In this document: positions 1-7,269 of the stretch, in pieces
How the letters are laid out: every line of letters begins with the position of its first letter
Numbering within the stretch: the stretch's first letter is position 1
DNA from: Pelagibacteraceae bacterium AG-470-G21
Lineage (GTDB): Bacteria > Pseudomonadota > Alphaproteobacteria > Pelagibacterales > Pelagibacteraceae
Direction: 5' to 3'
Assembly (NCBI GenBank): GCA_003211555.1
Contig: QCSH01000008.1
Span: 1 to 43,903 of the forward strand
DNA length: 43,903 nucleotides
Translations under genes and position numbers: made by a program
Notes under the pieces: generated by a model
The model's database searches: none
The model's input: the letters and a program-made list of their open reading frames with translations, nothing else
What the model was told of the DNA's origin: nothing

Positions 1-236
1 AAGCAAATCATGGTGATTGTGTTCATTTAGGAAGGTCACAAATCGGAATAATTACAAGTGGATGTTTGTCTCCAACATTAAACAAAAATATTGCATTATG
101 TAGGATTGATATTGGTCATTCAGAAATTGGGTCTGATGTTGAAGTAGGTAAGATAGATGGCCATCAAAAAAGAATTCCAGCAAAAATTGTTGGATTTCCA
201 CATTACGATCCTAAAAAAACACGTGTAAGATCTTAA
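1..236 (+). CDS. GcvT-like aminomethyltransferase, C-terminal fragment
   Basis: This is the 3' end of a gene that begins before the window; the reading frame is open from base 3 to the TAA at 234-236 (77 residues). The fragment has the glycine-cleavage T-protein C-terminal barrel signature: a run reading IGIITSGCLSPTLNKNIAL, followed by a short beta-rich tail with IPAKIVGFPHYDPKK. Members of this family move a one-carbon group from a methylated or aminomethyl substrate to tetrahydrofolate. The stop overlaps the next start by one base (TAATG), so the two are probably co-transcribed. A stand-alone FAD oxidoreductase lies a little further on, so this protein could be its folate-transfer partner, but that is inference. 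Whether it is true GcvT or a specialised demethylase cannot be told from the tail alone. Confidence 0.75.
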   Translation, partial: ANHGDCVHLGRSQIGIITSGCLSPTLNKNIALCRIDIGHSEIGSDVEVGKIDGHQKRIPAKIVGFPHYDPKKTRVRS

Positions 237-586
237 TGCCAAAATCATCGAAAGATTTATTAGAATTTTGGGAAGATCAAATGAAATTGTCTCACACATC
301 AAGTAATTATTTTTTTAGAAAATCTCCATCACATTATCATATGATGCTAATTGTAATGCATTCTTATAAGTTAAATGAGAATTTATCTGTTGAGGAACTT
401 AAAACTAGACTTTTCAAAACCTCAAGACCAAAGTCAGCACTCATGATCAAAGAAGCTTGTGATAAGGAATTTTTTTATCTTAAAAGGACTGGGAGCGATA
501 ATAGAAAAAAACACGTCTTACCTACTCAAAATTTTATAAACGAATTTAATGAGTATTTGAAAACTCTAAAGAATTTAAGTTTCTAA
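236..586 (+). CDS. Small MarR-like winged-helix protein (putative regulator)
   Basis: A 116-residue protein whose C-terminal half reads like a MarR-type winged helix: a helix with LSVEELKTRL, a recognition-helix-like segment PKSALMIKEACDKEFF, then a wing with the pattern KRTGSDNRKKHVLPT, matching the family's 'R..s..DrR...v.LT' hairpin, and a final dimerisation-like helix. No enzyme motif is visible. The start at 236 overlaps the stop of the GcvT-like gene by one base. It sits just ahead of the FAD oxidoreductase/GMAS/Mgs/Amt run, so it is a candidate regulator of methylamine or glycine-type one-carbon genes; the position suggests this but does not prove it. The assignment rests on motif shape only. 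Confidence 0.6.
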   Translation: MPKSSKDLLEFWEDQMKLSHTSSNYFFRKSPSHYHMMLIVMHSYKLNENLSVEELKTRLFKTSRPKSALMIKEACDKEFFYLKRTGSDNRKKHVLPTQNFINEFNEYLKTLKNLSF

Positions 587-674
587 ATTGATAGTTTTTC
601 GAATATTTAAATTTATATAATTTATATATAAAAATTATTATATTCTTTTCTTCATATATAATTAAAGTTTACTT
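587..674 (+). promoter_or_regulatory. AT-rich leader before the FAD oxidoreductase
   Basis: These 88 bases are almost entirely A and T and contain several possible -10 elements (TATAAT at 616-621 and again at 657-662) and a TTGATA at 588-593. No pair has good 16-18 bp spacing, so a promoter is likely here but its exact position cannot be chosen by eye. Confidence 0.3.
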
Positions 675-2003
675 ATGTCGTTACCGACAAAAGCAAAAGT
701 AGTTATAATTGGTGGGGGAATCCACGGATTAAGCACGGCTTGGAAACTTTCAGAAAAATATAAAAATCCTAATGATGTAGTTGTTTTAGAAAAAAAAGAC
801 ACTGCTGCTGGCGCAAGTGGAATTGCTTGTGGCGTTGTGCGAAATAATTATTTTCAACCAGCGATGAGGGAACTAATGGCACATTCGGTTAGTGTTTGGG
901 AAAGTGATCCTGAAGCATTTAAATATAATGCTGTTGGATATATGCAAATTTCTCCAGAGGTTATGCATAAGGATGTTTCAAGTATTTATGAACAGCAAAA
1001 AGCTATTGGATATGAGTCTGAATTTATAGAAGGTGAAAAAGATTGCATGAAATATATGCAAGGAATTTTTAGTGATTGGCAAGCAAAAGGTATAACGTCA
1101 GTATTGCACGAAAAAAAAGGTGGTTATGCATTTAATAAAGATTCTATAAAAGCTTTAGAAAAGAAAGCAAATTCAAACGGAGTAAACGTACACAAGGGAA
1201 TAAAAGTTACAGGTTTTAAAAGAGGAAGTAACAGTAATGCAATTACAGGGGTTATTACCGATAAAGGTACTATTGATTGTGATCAAGTAGTAATTGGTGC
1301 AGGACCATGGGTTAGAGATTTTTGGAACATGCTTGAGTTGCCAAAAACTGCAAATATTAAAGACGCGAATGATGGAAAAATGCACGAAGTTGAAATGTGG
1401 AAATATTGGTTTCTACAGGAAGGTATATTAGGTGTTGATGCTGATTATTTAAAAACTAATGATGGCAAATCTCCTCCAGTAATCCATGTCGATACTGATG
1501 CACCTTTATATTCTGATACAGATGGAAAGTTACTAACAGATGAGCTTTGGGGAATTTATTACAAACCTGATATTGAGGGTTTGGGAGTTCAGGGAGGAAC
1601 TTCTCCTTACATAGTTCAAAAACATTTTGATGATGTTAATGTTGATCCTTACGGAATAGATTCACCTGAATATCAAACAACAGACAAATTTTCAGATATG
1701 TGGACATCAGCACTAGCACACATACAAAAGCGTTTCGTTGGTAAGTCTCACTTATATAGAAGAGGACCATCTGGAGGTCTAGGCTGTTTAACCCCAGACT
1801 CTTTTCCAATTTTTGATAAATTTTTTGAAAATGTTTATATGATTGCTGATGCAAATCACGGTTATAAAATGATAGGTGTTGGGCACCTAGTAGCACAAGA
1901 AATTTTAGGTCATGAAAGTGAATTATTAAAACCGTTTAGGTTCGATAGATACGAAAAAGGCAAACTACATCCGACATCGAACAGTCCATTTCCTTGGAGT
2001 TAA
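675..2003 (+). CDS. FAD-dependent oxidoreductase, DAO family (sarcosine/N-methylglutamate dehydrogenase-like)
   Basis: A 442-residue flavoprotein with an N-terminal Rossmann FAD site (VVIIGGGIHGLSTAWKL, residues ~9-25), an acidic strand end VVVLEK, a second dinucleotide motif VVIGAGPWVRDF near 200 and a C-terminal FAD-contact segment GPSGGLGCLTPDSFPIFD. This is the D-amino-acid-oxidase/SoxB fold, whose members oxidise N-methyl or secondary amines such as sarcosine, dimethylglycine or N-methylglutamate. No fused GcvT domain is present (dimethylglycine dehydrogenases carry one), but a separate GcvT-like gene lies two genes upstream. The next gene is GMAS-like and MgsABC-like genes follow, so N-methylglutamate is an attractive substrate. 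The canonical four-subunit MgdABCD enzyme is not in the window, so the substrate stays open. Confidence 0.8.
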   Translation: MSLPTKAKVVIIGGGIHGLSTAWKLSEKYKNPNDVVVLEKKDTAAGASGIACGVVRNNYFQPAMRELMAHSVSVWESDPEAFKYNAVGYMQISPEVMHKDVSSIYEQQKAIGYESEFIEGEKDCMKYMQGIFSDWQAKGITSVLHEKKGGYAFNKDSIKALEKKANSNGVNVHKGIKVTGFKRGSNSNAITGVITDKGTIDCDQVVIGAGPWVRDFWNMLELPKTANIKDANDGKMHEVEMWKYWFLQEGILGVDADYLKTNDGKSPPVIHVDTDAPLYSDTDGKLLTDELWGIYYKPDIEGLGVQGGTSPYIVQKHFDDVNVDPYGIDSPEYQTTDKFSDMWTSALAHIQKRFVGKSHLYRRGPSGGLGCLTPDSFPIFDKFFENVYMIADANHGYKMIGVGHLVAQEILGHESELLKPFRFDRYEKGKLHPTSNSPFPWS

Positions 2004-2069
2004 TTTATCTAAGTAGACAAACGTTTTTTTTTCAGTTAACTTTTGATCTGAAAATTCAAAGGGGGAAGA

Positions 2070-3539
2070 ATGACGGATCTAGAAAAACATGTAAATCAAC
2101 CAGGTAGAGCCAAACTCGTCAAAAAAGTTAGAGAAAAAATTAATGAATTAGGAATAACCTACATTTATTATCAATTTATATCAGTTACAGGAAGAGTTGT
2201 TGGAAAAGGAATTCCAGCAGATCACTGGGAAAGAACCGCTGAAAAAGGTTTTCAATTAGTTTACGGTGCAACTGCAAACTTATTTTTAGATCGTCATAAT
2301 AATTATATCGGGTATGGTCCTGAGGCTATGGAGTTAGTTGGAATACCTGATCCAGAAACTTTTGTTCAGTTACCATGGGATAAAAGAGTTGGAAGAGTTT
2401 TTGTAACTTGTTTCAGAAATAGAGAGGAAAGAAAAAATCCAGGAGGTCATTTAACTAGTGACTGTAGAGGTAATTTAAGAATTTTCATGAATGAATTTAA
2501 AAAGAAACATGGGCTTGAGCTAAGAGTTGGAACAGAACCAGAAATGATGTGGTTAACAAAAAATTCTGATGGAACACCTACTGGAGAGGGTTTCTCAAAA
2601 CCATTTTGTTATCATATTGATCAATTTGAATCTTTAAGACCTGTATTCATGAAAGTTATTGAATATGCAAAAGCAATGGGACTAGATATGATACAGGGAG
2701 ATCACGAAGATGCACCTGGTCAATTAGAACTAAACTGGACTTTTGATAACGTCTTAAGAAATGCGGATAGATTGTCAACTTACAGACAAATTTGTGCTCA
2801 AGTTGCAAGAGAACACAATCTCATAGCTTGTTTTATGACGAAACCATTTATGGGAGTATCTGCTAGTGGTTGTCATACAAACATGTCCTTATGGAAAGGC
2901 GGCAAGGTTTCAGTAAATAAATTAGGGAACAAGAAACTTCCAGGCGTAGAAGAAGTATTTAGTTACGTTTCTGGTGGAACAAATACATTTATGCCCGATA
3001 CTAAAGATATGCAATTGCCAGGAAAAATTGGATTACAATCAATAGCAGGGATAATGAAACATTTACCTGCTTTAACAGCAATTGGATCTTCAACAGTAAA
3101 CTCATATAGAAGATTATGGGATCAAGGTTTTTGGGCACCTGTATATGCTGACTGGGGTTATCAAAACAGAACATGTGGATTGAGAGTCTCTGCTCCAGGA
3201 AGATTTGAGTATAGATCTGTAGACTCTATGCACAATCCTTATTTATTAGGCTCAGCATTATTAAAAGCTTGCGACGAAGGTATTTCAAAAAAAATGAAGC
3301 CTGCAAAACCAGAGTCTAGAAATATTTATGAAGCTCAAAAAGCTGGAAAGGATGTAAAAAAACTTCCTTTAAGTCTGGGTGAAGCATTAGATAGATTGGC
3401 TGAAGATGAACTCATTAAATCATCGATGCCTGACGAAATGTATAAAGTATTTAACTGGTACAAACGAGATGAGTGGGAAAAATTCCTTGGAGCAACAACT
3501 CAGTGGGATCTTGATACTTATCTTGATTGTCTACCATAA
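2070..3539 (+). CDS. gmaS: Gamma-glutamylmethylamide synthetase-like glutamine synthetase homologue
   Basis: A 489-residue glutamine-synthetase-fold ligase. Visible GS elements are the metal/glutamate segment ELRVGTEPEMMWL, the strand GDHEDAPGQLELNW, the ATP/His loop ASGCHTNMSLW, the NSYRRL loop and the C-terminal GRFEYRSVDSMHNPYLL. There is no adenylylation-tyrosine region as in GlnA, and the protein groups by eye with the GlnT/GMAS branch. GMAS joins glutamate and methylamine using ATP; other members use ammonia or other amines. It starts after a good Shine-Dalgarno (GGGGG, 2061-2065) and precedes three split glutamate-synthase subunits, the arrangement known for the N-methylglutamate pathway. 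Context makes GMAS the best call; GlnT (ammonia) is the alternative. A second, shorter homologue lies at 12050-13375. Confidence 0.75.
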   Translation: MTDLEKHVNQPGRAKLVKKVREKINELGITYIYYQFISVTGRVVGKGIPADHWERTAEKGFQLVYGATANLFLDRHNNYIGYGPEAMELVGIPDPETFVQLPWDKRVGRVFVTCFRNREERKNPGGHLTSDCRGNLRIFMNEFKKKHGLELRVGTEPEMMWLTKNSDGTPTGEGFSKPFCYHIDQFESLRPVFMKVIEYAKAMGLDMIQGDHEDAPGQLELNWTFDNVLRNADRLSTYRQICAQVAREHNLIACFMTKPFMGVSASGCHTNMSLWKGGKVSVNKLGNKKLPGVEEVFSYVSGGTNTFMPDTKDMQLPGKIGLQSIAGIMKHLPALTAIGSSTVNSYRRLWDQGFWAPVYADWGYQNRTCGLRVSAPGRFEYRSVDSMHNPYLLGSALLKACDEGISKKMKPAKPESRNIYEAQKAGKDVKKLPLSLGEALDRLAEDELIKSSMPDEMYKVFNWYKRDEWEKFLGATTQWDLDTYLDCLP

Positions 3540-3557
3540 ATTTAAAAAGGAAATAAA

Positions 3558-4499
3558 ATGTGCGGAATAGCAGGACTAATTCATAGAGGAAGTACATCTA
3601 AAGTAGGTTTTGAACTTCAAGGCATGCTTCAAGCGTTAAAGCATAGAGGTGAAGACTCAACTGGTTATGCTTTATATGGAAAAACAGATGGTCAAAACTT
3701 TATCATGAGATTTAAAGTGGGTGAAAACGTAGGTGAAGGAAGCACATCAATCATGGAAGATGTCTCTGTTTACGATGAAAGAAAAAAAATTGTTGATGGA
3801 TATCTGGCTGATCTTGGTGCTAAAATATTAAAAGAAGAAAGAATACTTCCATATTCGTTAAGATATGAAATTGAATACGATAAAGATCTTATGGAATTTT
3901 CACAGAAAATTGAAAGTGTTCAAGGTGTTGAAATTCTTTCAATGGGTAAATCATTGGAAGTAATTAAAGATTTAGGAAATGCTGAGGCCGTGTGCAAAAG
4001 ATATAGTCTTGATAAGGTAATTGGCACTCATGCAATTGGGCATGCAAGAATGGCTACTGAGTCTGGAGTAGATATAAAATCTGCTCACCCATTCTGGGGA
4101 TATCCATTTAGCGATGTATCAGTTGTTCACAATGGTCAGTTAACAAATTACTGGAATAACAGAAGAGTATTAGAAAATAAAGGAATGAGGTTCATGTCAG
4201 AATGTGACTCAGAACTTATAGCGGTTTATTTAGCAGAAAAAATGAGAAATGGTGCGTCTCTTGAAGAGGGGATGAAAGAGTCTCTTACAGGATTAGATGG
4301 TGTATTTACATATTTTGTCGCTACAAAAGATAGTTTGGGTATGGCAAAAGATACAATGGCAGCAAAACCTCTTGTTCTTTATGAGTCTGACAATCTAGTT
4401 GCTATGGGTTCAGAAGAAATAGCGATTAGATCAGTTCTGCCCCAAGAAATTGATACTTATGACCCATTCGATGGTGAGGTTAAAGTATGGCAAATATAA
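3558..4499 (+). CDS. mgsA: N-methylglutamate synthase subunit A / GlxB-type class II glutamine amidotransferase
   Basis: A 313-residue class II (Ntn) glutamine amidotransferase. After removal of Met1 the catalytic Cys2 of MCGIAG is exposed. Further family landmarks are RGEDSTGYALYG (~30-41), IGHARMATES, the oxyanion loop VVHNGQLTNYWNNR and the FMSECDSELIAVYL segment. It corresponds to the N-terminal domain of the glutamate synthase large chain, here a free subunit as in Mgs/Glx systems, where it releases ammonia or methylamine from a gamma-glutamyl amide. An extra block (about residues 55-120) separates the first two motifs; the second copy at 9120 has a comparable insert. Its last 13 bases overlap the next gene, indicating translational coupling. 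Confidence 0.82.
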   Translation: MCGIAGLIHRGSTSKVGFELQGMLQALKHRGEDSTGYALYGKTDGQNFIMRFKVGENVGEGSTSIMEDVSVYDERKKIVDGYLADLGAKILKEERILPYSLRYEIEYDKDLMEFSQKIESVQGVEILSMGKSLEVIKDLGNAEAVCKRYSLDKVIGTHAIGHARMATESGVDIKSAHPFWGYPFSDVSVVHNGQLTNYWNNRRVLENKGMRFMSECDSELIAVYLAEKMRNGASLEEGMKESLTGLDGVFTYFVATKDSLGMAKDTMAAKPLVLYESDNLVAMGSEEIAIRSVLPQEIDTYDPFDGEVKVWQI

Positions 4500-5341
4500 A
4501 AACATCTGAAAAAAAAACAAAAGCACAATCGATGGGACTTCACTCAGAGGTTCTAACAGGCAAAACTCAACAAAAATTTTTTAATCCAGATGAAGCAGAG
4601 AATTTTTATTATTTTGGTACTTATGATGTAGATTTTAATAAAAGAACAGAAATTGACGTAAAAAATATGGAGTGTAGAGAAGCCAACAAAAAAATTGATG
4701 AACTGATGAAAGAGGGATACGGAACAATAGTTATTAAAAATCCTCAAGGTAAACATAGTTTAGGAGTAGGGATTTTAAATAAATTAAATTTGATTTTTGA
4801 AGGAAGTCTTGGTTACTTTGGATGTGGATCAATGGATGGACCAATAGTAAGAATTAATGGAAGAGTTGGTTGGTCTTGTGCAGAAAATATGATGGCTGGT
4901 AAAGTTGTTATTGAAAAGAATGCGGGATCTTGTTTTGGAGCAGCTATAAGAGGTGGTGACCTGATATGCAAAGGGAGCGTAGGTGCAAGAACTGGTATTG
5001 ATCAAAAAGGTGGAACTATAATAATCGGTGGAGATGCTGGTGCTTTTACAGGTTTTATGATGCAAAGAGGTAGAATTATTATACTTGGTGATGTTGGTAT
5101 AAACCTTGGAGACTCCATGTATGATGGGACAATTTTTGTAGGTGGAAAAATTGGATCATTTGGTAGTGATGCTGTAGAAGCTGAATTATTAGAGTCAGAT
5201 CAAGATTGGCTTAAAAGAAAATTAAAGGTTGCGGAGATCGGAGAAAATTTCGACGTTTCTAAGATGACCAAAGTGGTCTCAGGAAAAAAACTTTGGAACT
5301 ACGATGCTCTTGAACCAACAGAAAAAAAAGGAGCAATTTAA
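4487..5341 (+). CDS. mgsB: N-methylglutamate synthase subunit B / GlxC (GXGXG domain)
   Basis: A 284-residue protein made largely of the right-handed beta-helix of the glutamate synthase C-terminal (GXGXG) domain, with repeated glycine turns: GYFGCGSMDGP, GRVGWSCAENMMAGK, GSCFGAAIRGGD, GSVGARTGIDQKGG, GDAGAFTGFMMQRG, GDVGINLGDSMYDG. In the split enzyme this subunit is the structural spacer between amidotransferase and FMN barrel. An N-terminal segment of roughly 60 residues precedes the helix; the second GlxC at 10001 has a shorter one. The ATG at 4487 lies inside the end of mgsA and the stop abuts the mgsC start, so A, B and C form one tightly coupled unit. Confidence 0.82.
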   Translation: MANIKTSEKKTKAQSMGLHSEVLTGKTQQKFFNPDEAENFYYFGTYDVDFNKRTEIDVKNMECREANKKIDELMKEGYGTIVIKNPQGKHSLGVGILNKLNLIFEGSLGYFGCGSMDGPIVRINGRVGWSCAENMMAGKVVIEKNAGSCFGAAIRGGDLICKGSVGARTGIDQKGGTIIIGGDAGAFTGFMMQRGRIIILGDVGINLGDSMYDGTIFVGGKIGSFGSDAVEAELLESDQDWLKRKLKVAEIGENFDVSKMTKVVSGKKLWNYDALEPTEKKGAI

Positions 5342-6733
5342 ATGGCAAAGAAAAAAAACGGTAATGGAAAGTCTAACGGACATTCTAACGGGAATGGAGT
5401 GGCATCTAGGAACAAAAGTCTATTAGGTCATAACGCAATTTTCACTCCTGAAGTAATGGATGACATCCATATTAAATCAGAGTTAGGTAGATACAGAATG
5501 CGTGGTATGGCTTTGATGAAAAAGATACCAACGTTTGATGATTTAGTTTTCTTGCCAGGAACTTTAACAAGATTTGTTATTGAGGGATACAGAGAAAAGT
5601 GCGAGACTAAAACTATAATTGGGCCAAGATGTGAAAATCCAATTGAACTAGATATACCAGTTTATATTACTGGAATGAGTTTTGGTGCTCTTTCTTATGA
5701 AGCAAAAACAGCATTAGCTAGGGGAGCGACAATGGCCGGCAGCGCTACATGTTCAGGAGAAGGTGGAATGATACCAGATGAAAGAAGATATTCTGAAAAA
5801 TGGTTTTACCAATGTATCCAATCAAGATATGGTTTTAATCCTCATCACGCTCAGTTGGCAGATGGGATAGAAGTATTTATTGGACAAGGTCAAAAAGTAG
5901 GAATGGGAGGTCACTTAATGGGTCAAAAAGTTACTGACCAAGTTGCTGAAATGAGATCTTTGCCTGCAGGAATAGATCAAAGATCTCCTGCTAGACACCC
6001 TGATTGGTTAGGTCCAGATGATTTAGCATTAAAAGTTGAGGAACTTAGAGAATTAACAAAAAATAAAGTTCCAATTCAGTTGAAGCTCGGTGCAGCAAAA
6101 GTTTATGATGATGTTAGAATGGCTGCAAAATGTGATCCAGATTCAATTTATTTAGATGGTATGGAAGGCTCAACTGGAGCAGGGCCGCATATAGCTGCAG
6201 CTAATACTGGTATACCAGGAATTGCAGGTATTAGAGAGGCAAGAAGAGCATTAGATGATGTTGGAAAAACTGGGAAAGTTACTTTAATTTACGCAGGCGG
6301 AGTAAGAGATGGAGCAGATATGGCAAAAGCTTTAGCGCTTGGAGCTGATGCAATCGCAATTGGAACCGGTGCAATGGTTGCTTTAAATTGTAACAAAGAA
6401 ATACCGGAAGCTAACTTTGAAAAAGAAATGGGTGTTCCAGCAGGTCATTGTTACCACTGTCACACAGGAAGATGTCCTGTCGGAGTTGCTACGCAAGATC
6501 CAAAATTAAGAAAAAGATTAAACCCTGATGATGCGGCGCTAAGAGTTTATAATTACTTACATGCAATGACACTTGAAGCTCAGTTATTAGCTAGAGCTTG
6601 TGGTAAAACTAATATTCATTCTTTAGAGCCTGAAGATATGGCAGCATTAACAATGGAAGCTTCAGCGCTTGCAAAAGTCCCATTAGCTGGAACGAATCAT
6701 ACTGTAGGAGTTAAAGATTTCCATAAAATCTAG
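5342..6733 (+). CDS. mgsC: N-methylglutamate synthase subunit C / GlxD (FMN glutamate synthase domain)
   Basis: A 463-residue FMN-binding glutamate synthase central domain. The TIM-barrel landmarks are present: ITGMSFGALSYEAKTAL, the GEGGMIPDER loop, PIQLKLGAAKVYDDV, the GMEGSTGAGP phosphate region, IYAGGVRDGADMAKALALGA and AIGTGAMVAL. A cysteine motif follows at C370, C373 and C378 (GHCYHCHTGRCPVG), in the position of the 3Fe-4S ligands of glutamate synthase. The first ~30 residues are a low-complexity Lys/Gly/Asn/Ser leader. It begins on the base after the mgsB stop. In the Mgs system this subunit makes N-methylglutamate; an ordinary glutamate-synthase-like role cannot be excluded. The paralogue at 10687 keeps the barrel but loses these cysteines. 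Confidence 0.82.
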   Translation: MAKKKNGNGKSNGHSNGNGVASRNKSLLGHNAIFTPEVMDDIHIKSELGRYRMRGMALMKKIPTFDDLVFLPGTLTRFVIEGYREKCETKTIIGPRCENPIELDIPVYITGMSFGALSYEAKTALARGATMAGSATCSGEGGMIPDERRYSEKWFYQCIQSRYGFNPHHAQLADGIEVFIGQGQKVGMGGHLMGQKVTDQVAEMRSLPAGIDQRSPARHPDWLGPDDLALKVEELRELTKNKVPIQLKLGAAKVYDDVRMAAKCDPDSIYLDGMEGSTGAGPHIAAANTGIPGIAGIREARRALDDVGKTGKVTLIYAGGVRDGADMAKALALGADAIAIGTGAMVALNCNKEIPEANFEKEMGVPAGHCYHCHTGRCPVGVATQDPKLRKRLNPDDAALRVYNYLHAMTLEAQLLARACGKTNIHSLEPEDMAALTMEASALAKVPLAGTNHTVGVKDFHKI

Positions 6734-6741
6734 TTTTTAGT

Positions 6742-7152
6742 ATGCCAAAAAAAATAATTAAAAATAAGTCTAAGTCAAAACAGATTAAAGGTCAGCTAGG
6801 TAAAAAAAAAGAAACAGCTAGAGAGAAAATGATTGGCCAAACAATTGGCTACAGGTATGATGTAAATCTTTTACCAGACTATAATCGTCTTACTCCATTT
6901 TTAAAAAAATATATTGAAGCAATGGGTTGGGATGATCTTAATTGGTTAGAGGACGTTCATATGGGATATGAGGAAAATAGACCCGCAGTTTTTGACAGAA
7001 ATGCAAACGGATGGGTGACTATACCAGGTAAAATTAAACTACCTAATAATCAGCAAGATAGAGATATGATTGCAAGAGAGCTATTAGTTAAATTTCAAAT
7101 GTCACCGAATCACCCGTTGGTTGATTTAAAAAAAGCTTACTTAAAATTCTAA
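6742..7152 (+). CDS. Unknown protein between mgsC and amt
   Basis: A 136-residue soluble protein that I do not recognise. The first ~30 residues are very lysine-rich; the rest is a compact mixed sequence with many aromatics (YRYDVNLLPDYNRL, EAMGWDDLNWLEDVHMGY, NGWVTIPGKIKLP). No signal peptide, membrane segment, cysteine motif or nucleotide-binding loop is visible. It begins 8 bases after mgsC and ends 117 bases before amt, on the same strand, so it is probably transcribed with the Mgs genes. No counterpart follows the second GlxD. A role as accessory or assembly factor of the Mgs complex is possible but only inferred from position. Confidence 0.65.
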   Translation: MPKKIIKNKSKSKQIKGQLGKKKETAREKMIGQTIGYRYDVNLLPDYNRLTPFLKKYIEAMGWDDLNWLEDVHMGYEENRPAVFDRNANGWVTIPGKIKLPNNQQDRDMIARELLVKFQMSPNHPLVDLKKAYLKF

Positions 7153-7212
7153 TTTTCAATTTCAAGTTGATAAAATAATTATTAACATCTACTTTTTATA
7201 ACTAAATTAAAA

Positions 7213-7241
7213 TTGTCAGTCTAAAAAAAATTTCATAGAGT
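7213..7241 (+). promoter_or_regulatory. Candidate promoter for amt
   Basis: TTGTCA at 7213-7218 is followed after 17 bases by TAGAGT at 7236-7241, a reasonable sigma-70 match with correct spacing. Transcription would begin near 7248, leaving a leader of about 22 bases that contains the Shine-Dalgarno AGGAGAG before the amt ATG. The match is by eye, and the surrounding sequence is so AT-rich that chance elements are common. Confidence 0.35.
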
Positions 7242-7269
7242 AAATCAACTATTAATAGGAGAGAGAAAT

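Noticed and set aside
2029-2054. TTTTCAG...CTGAAAA stem before the gmaS start
   Set aside because: Seven weak base pairs with a 12-base loop in AT-rich sequence; no match to a known riboswitch and no terminator T-tract after it.
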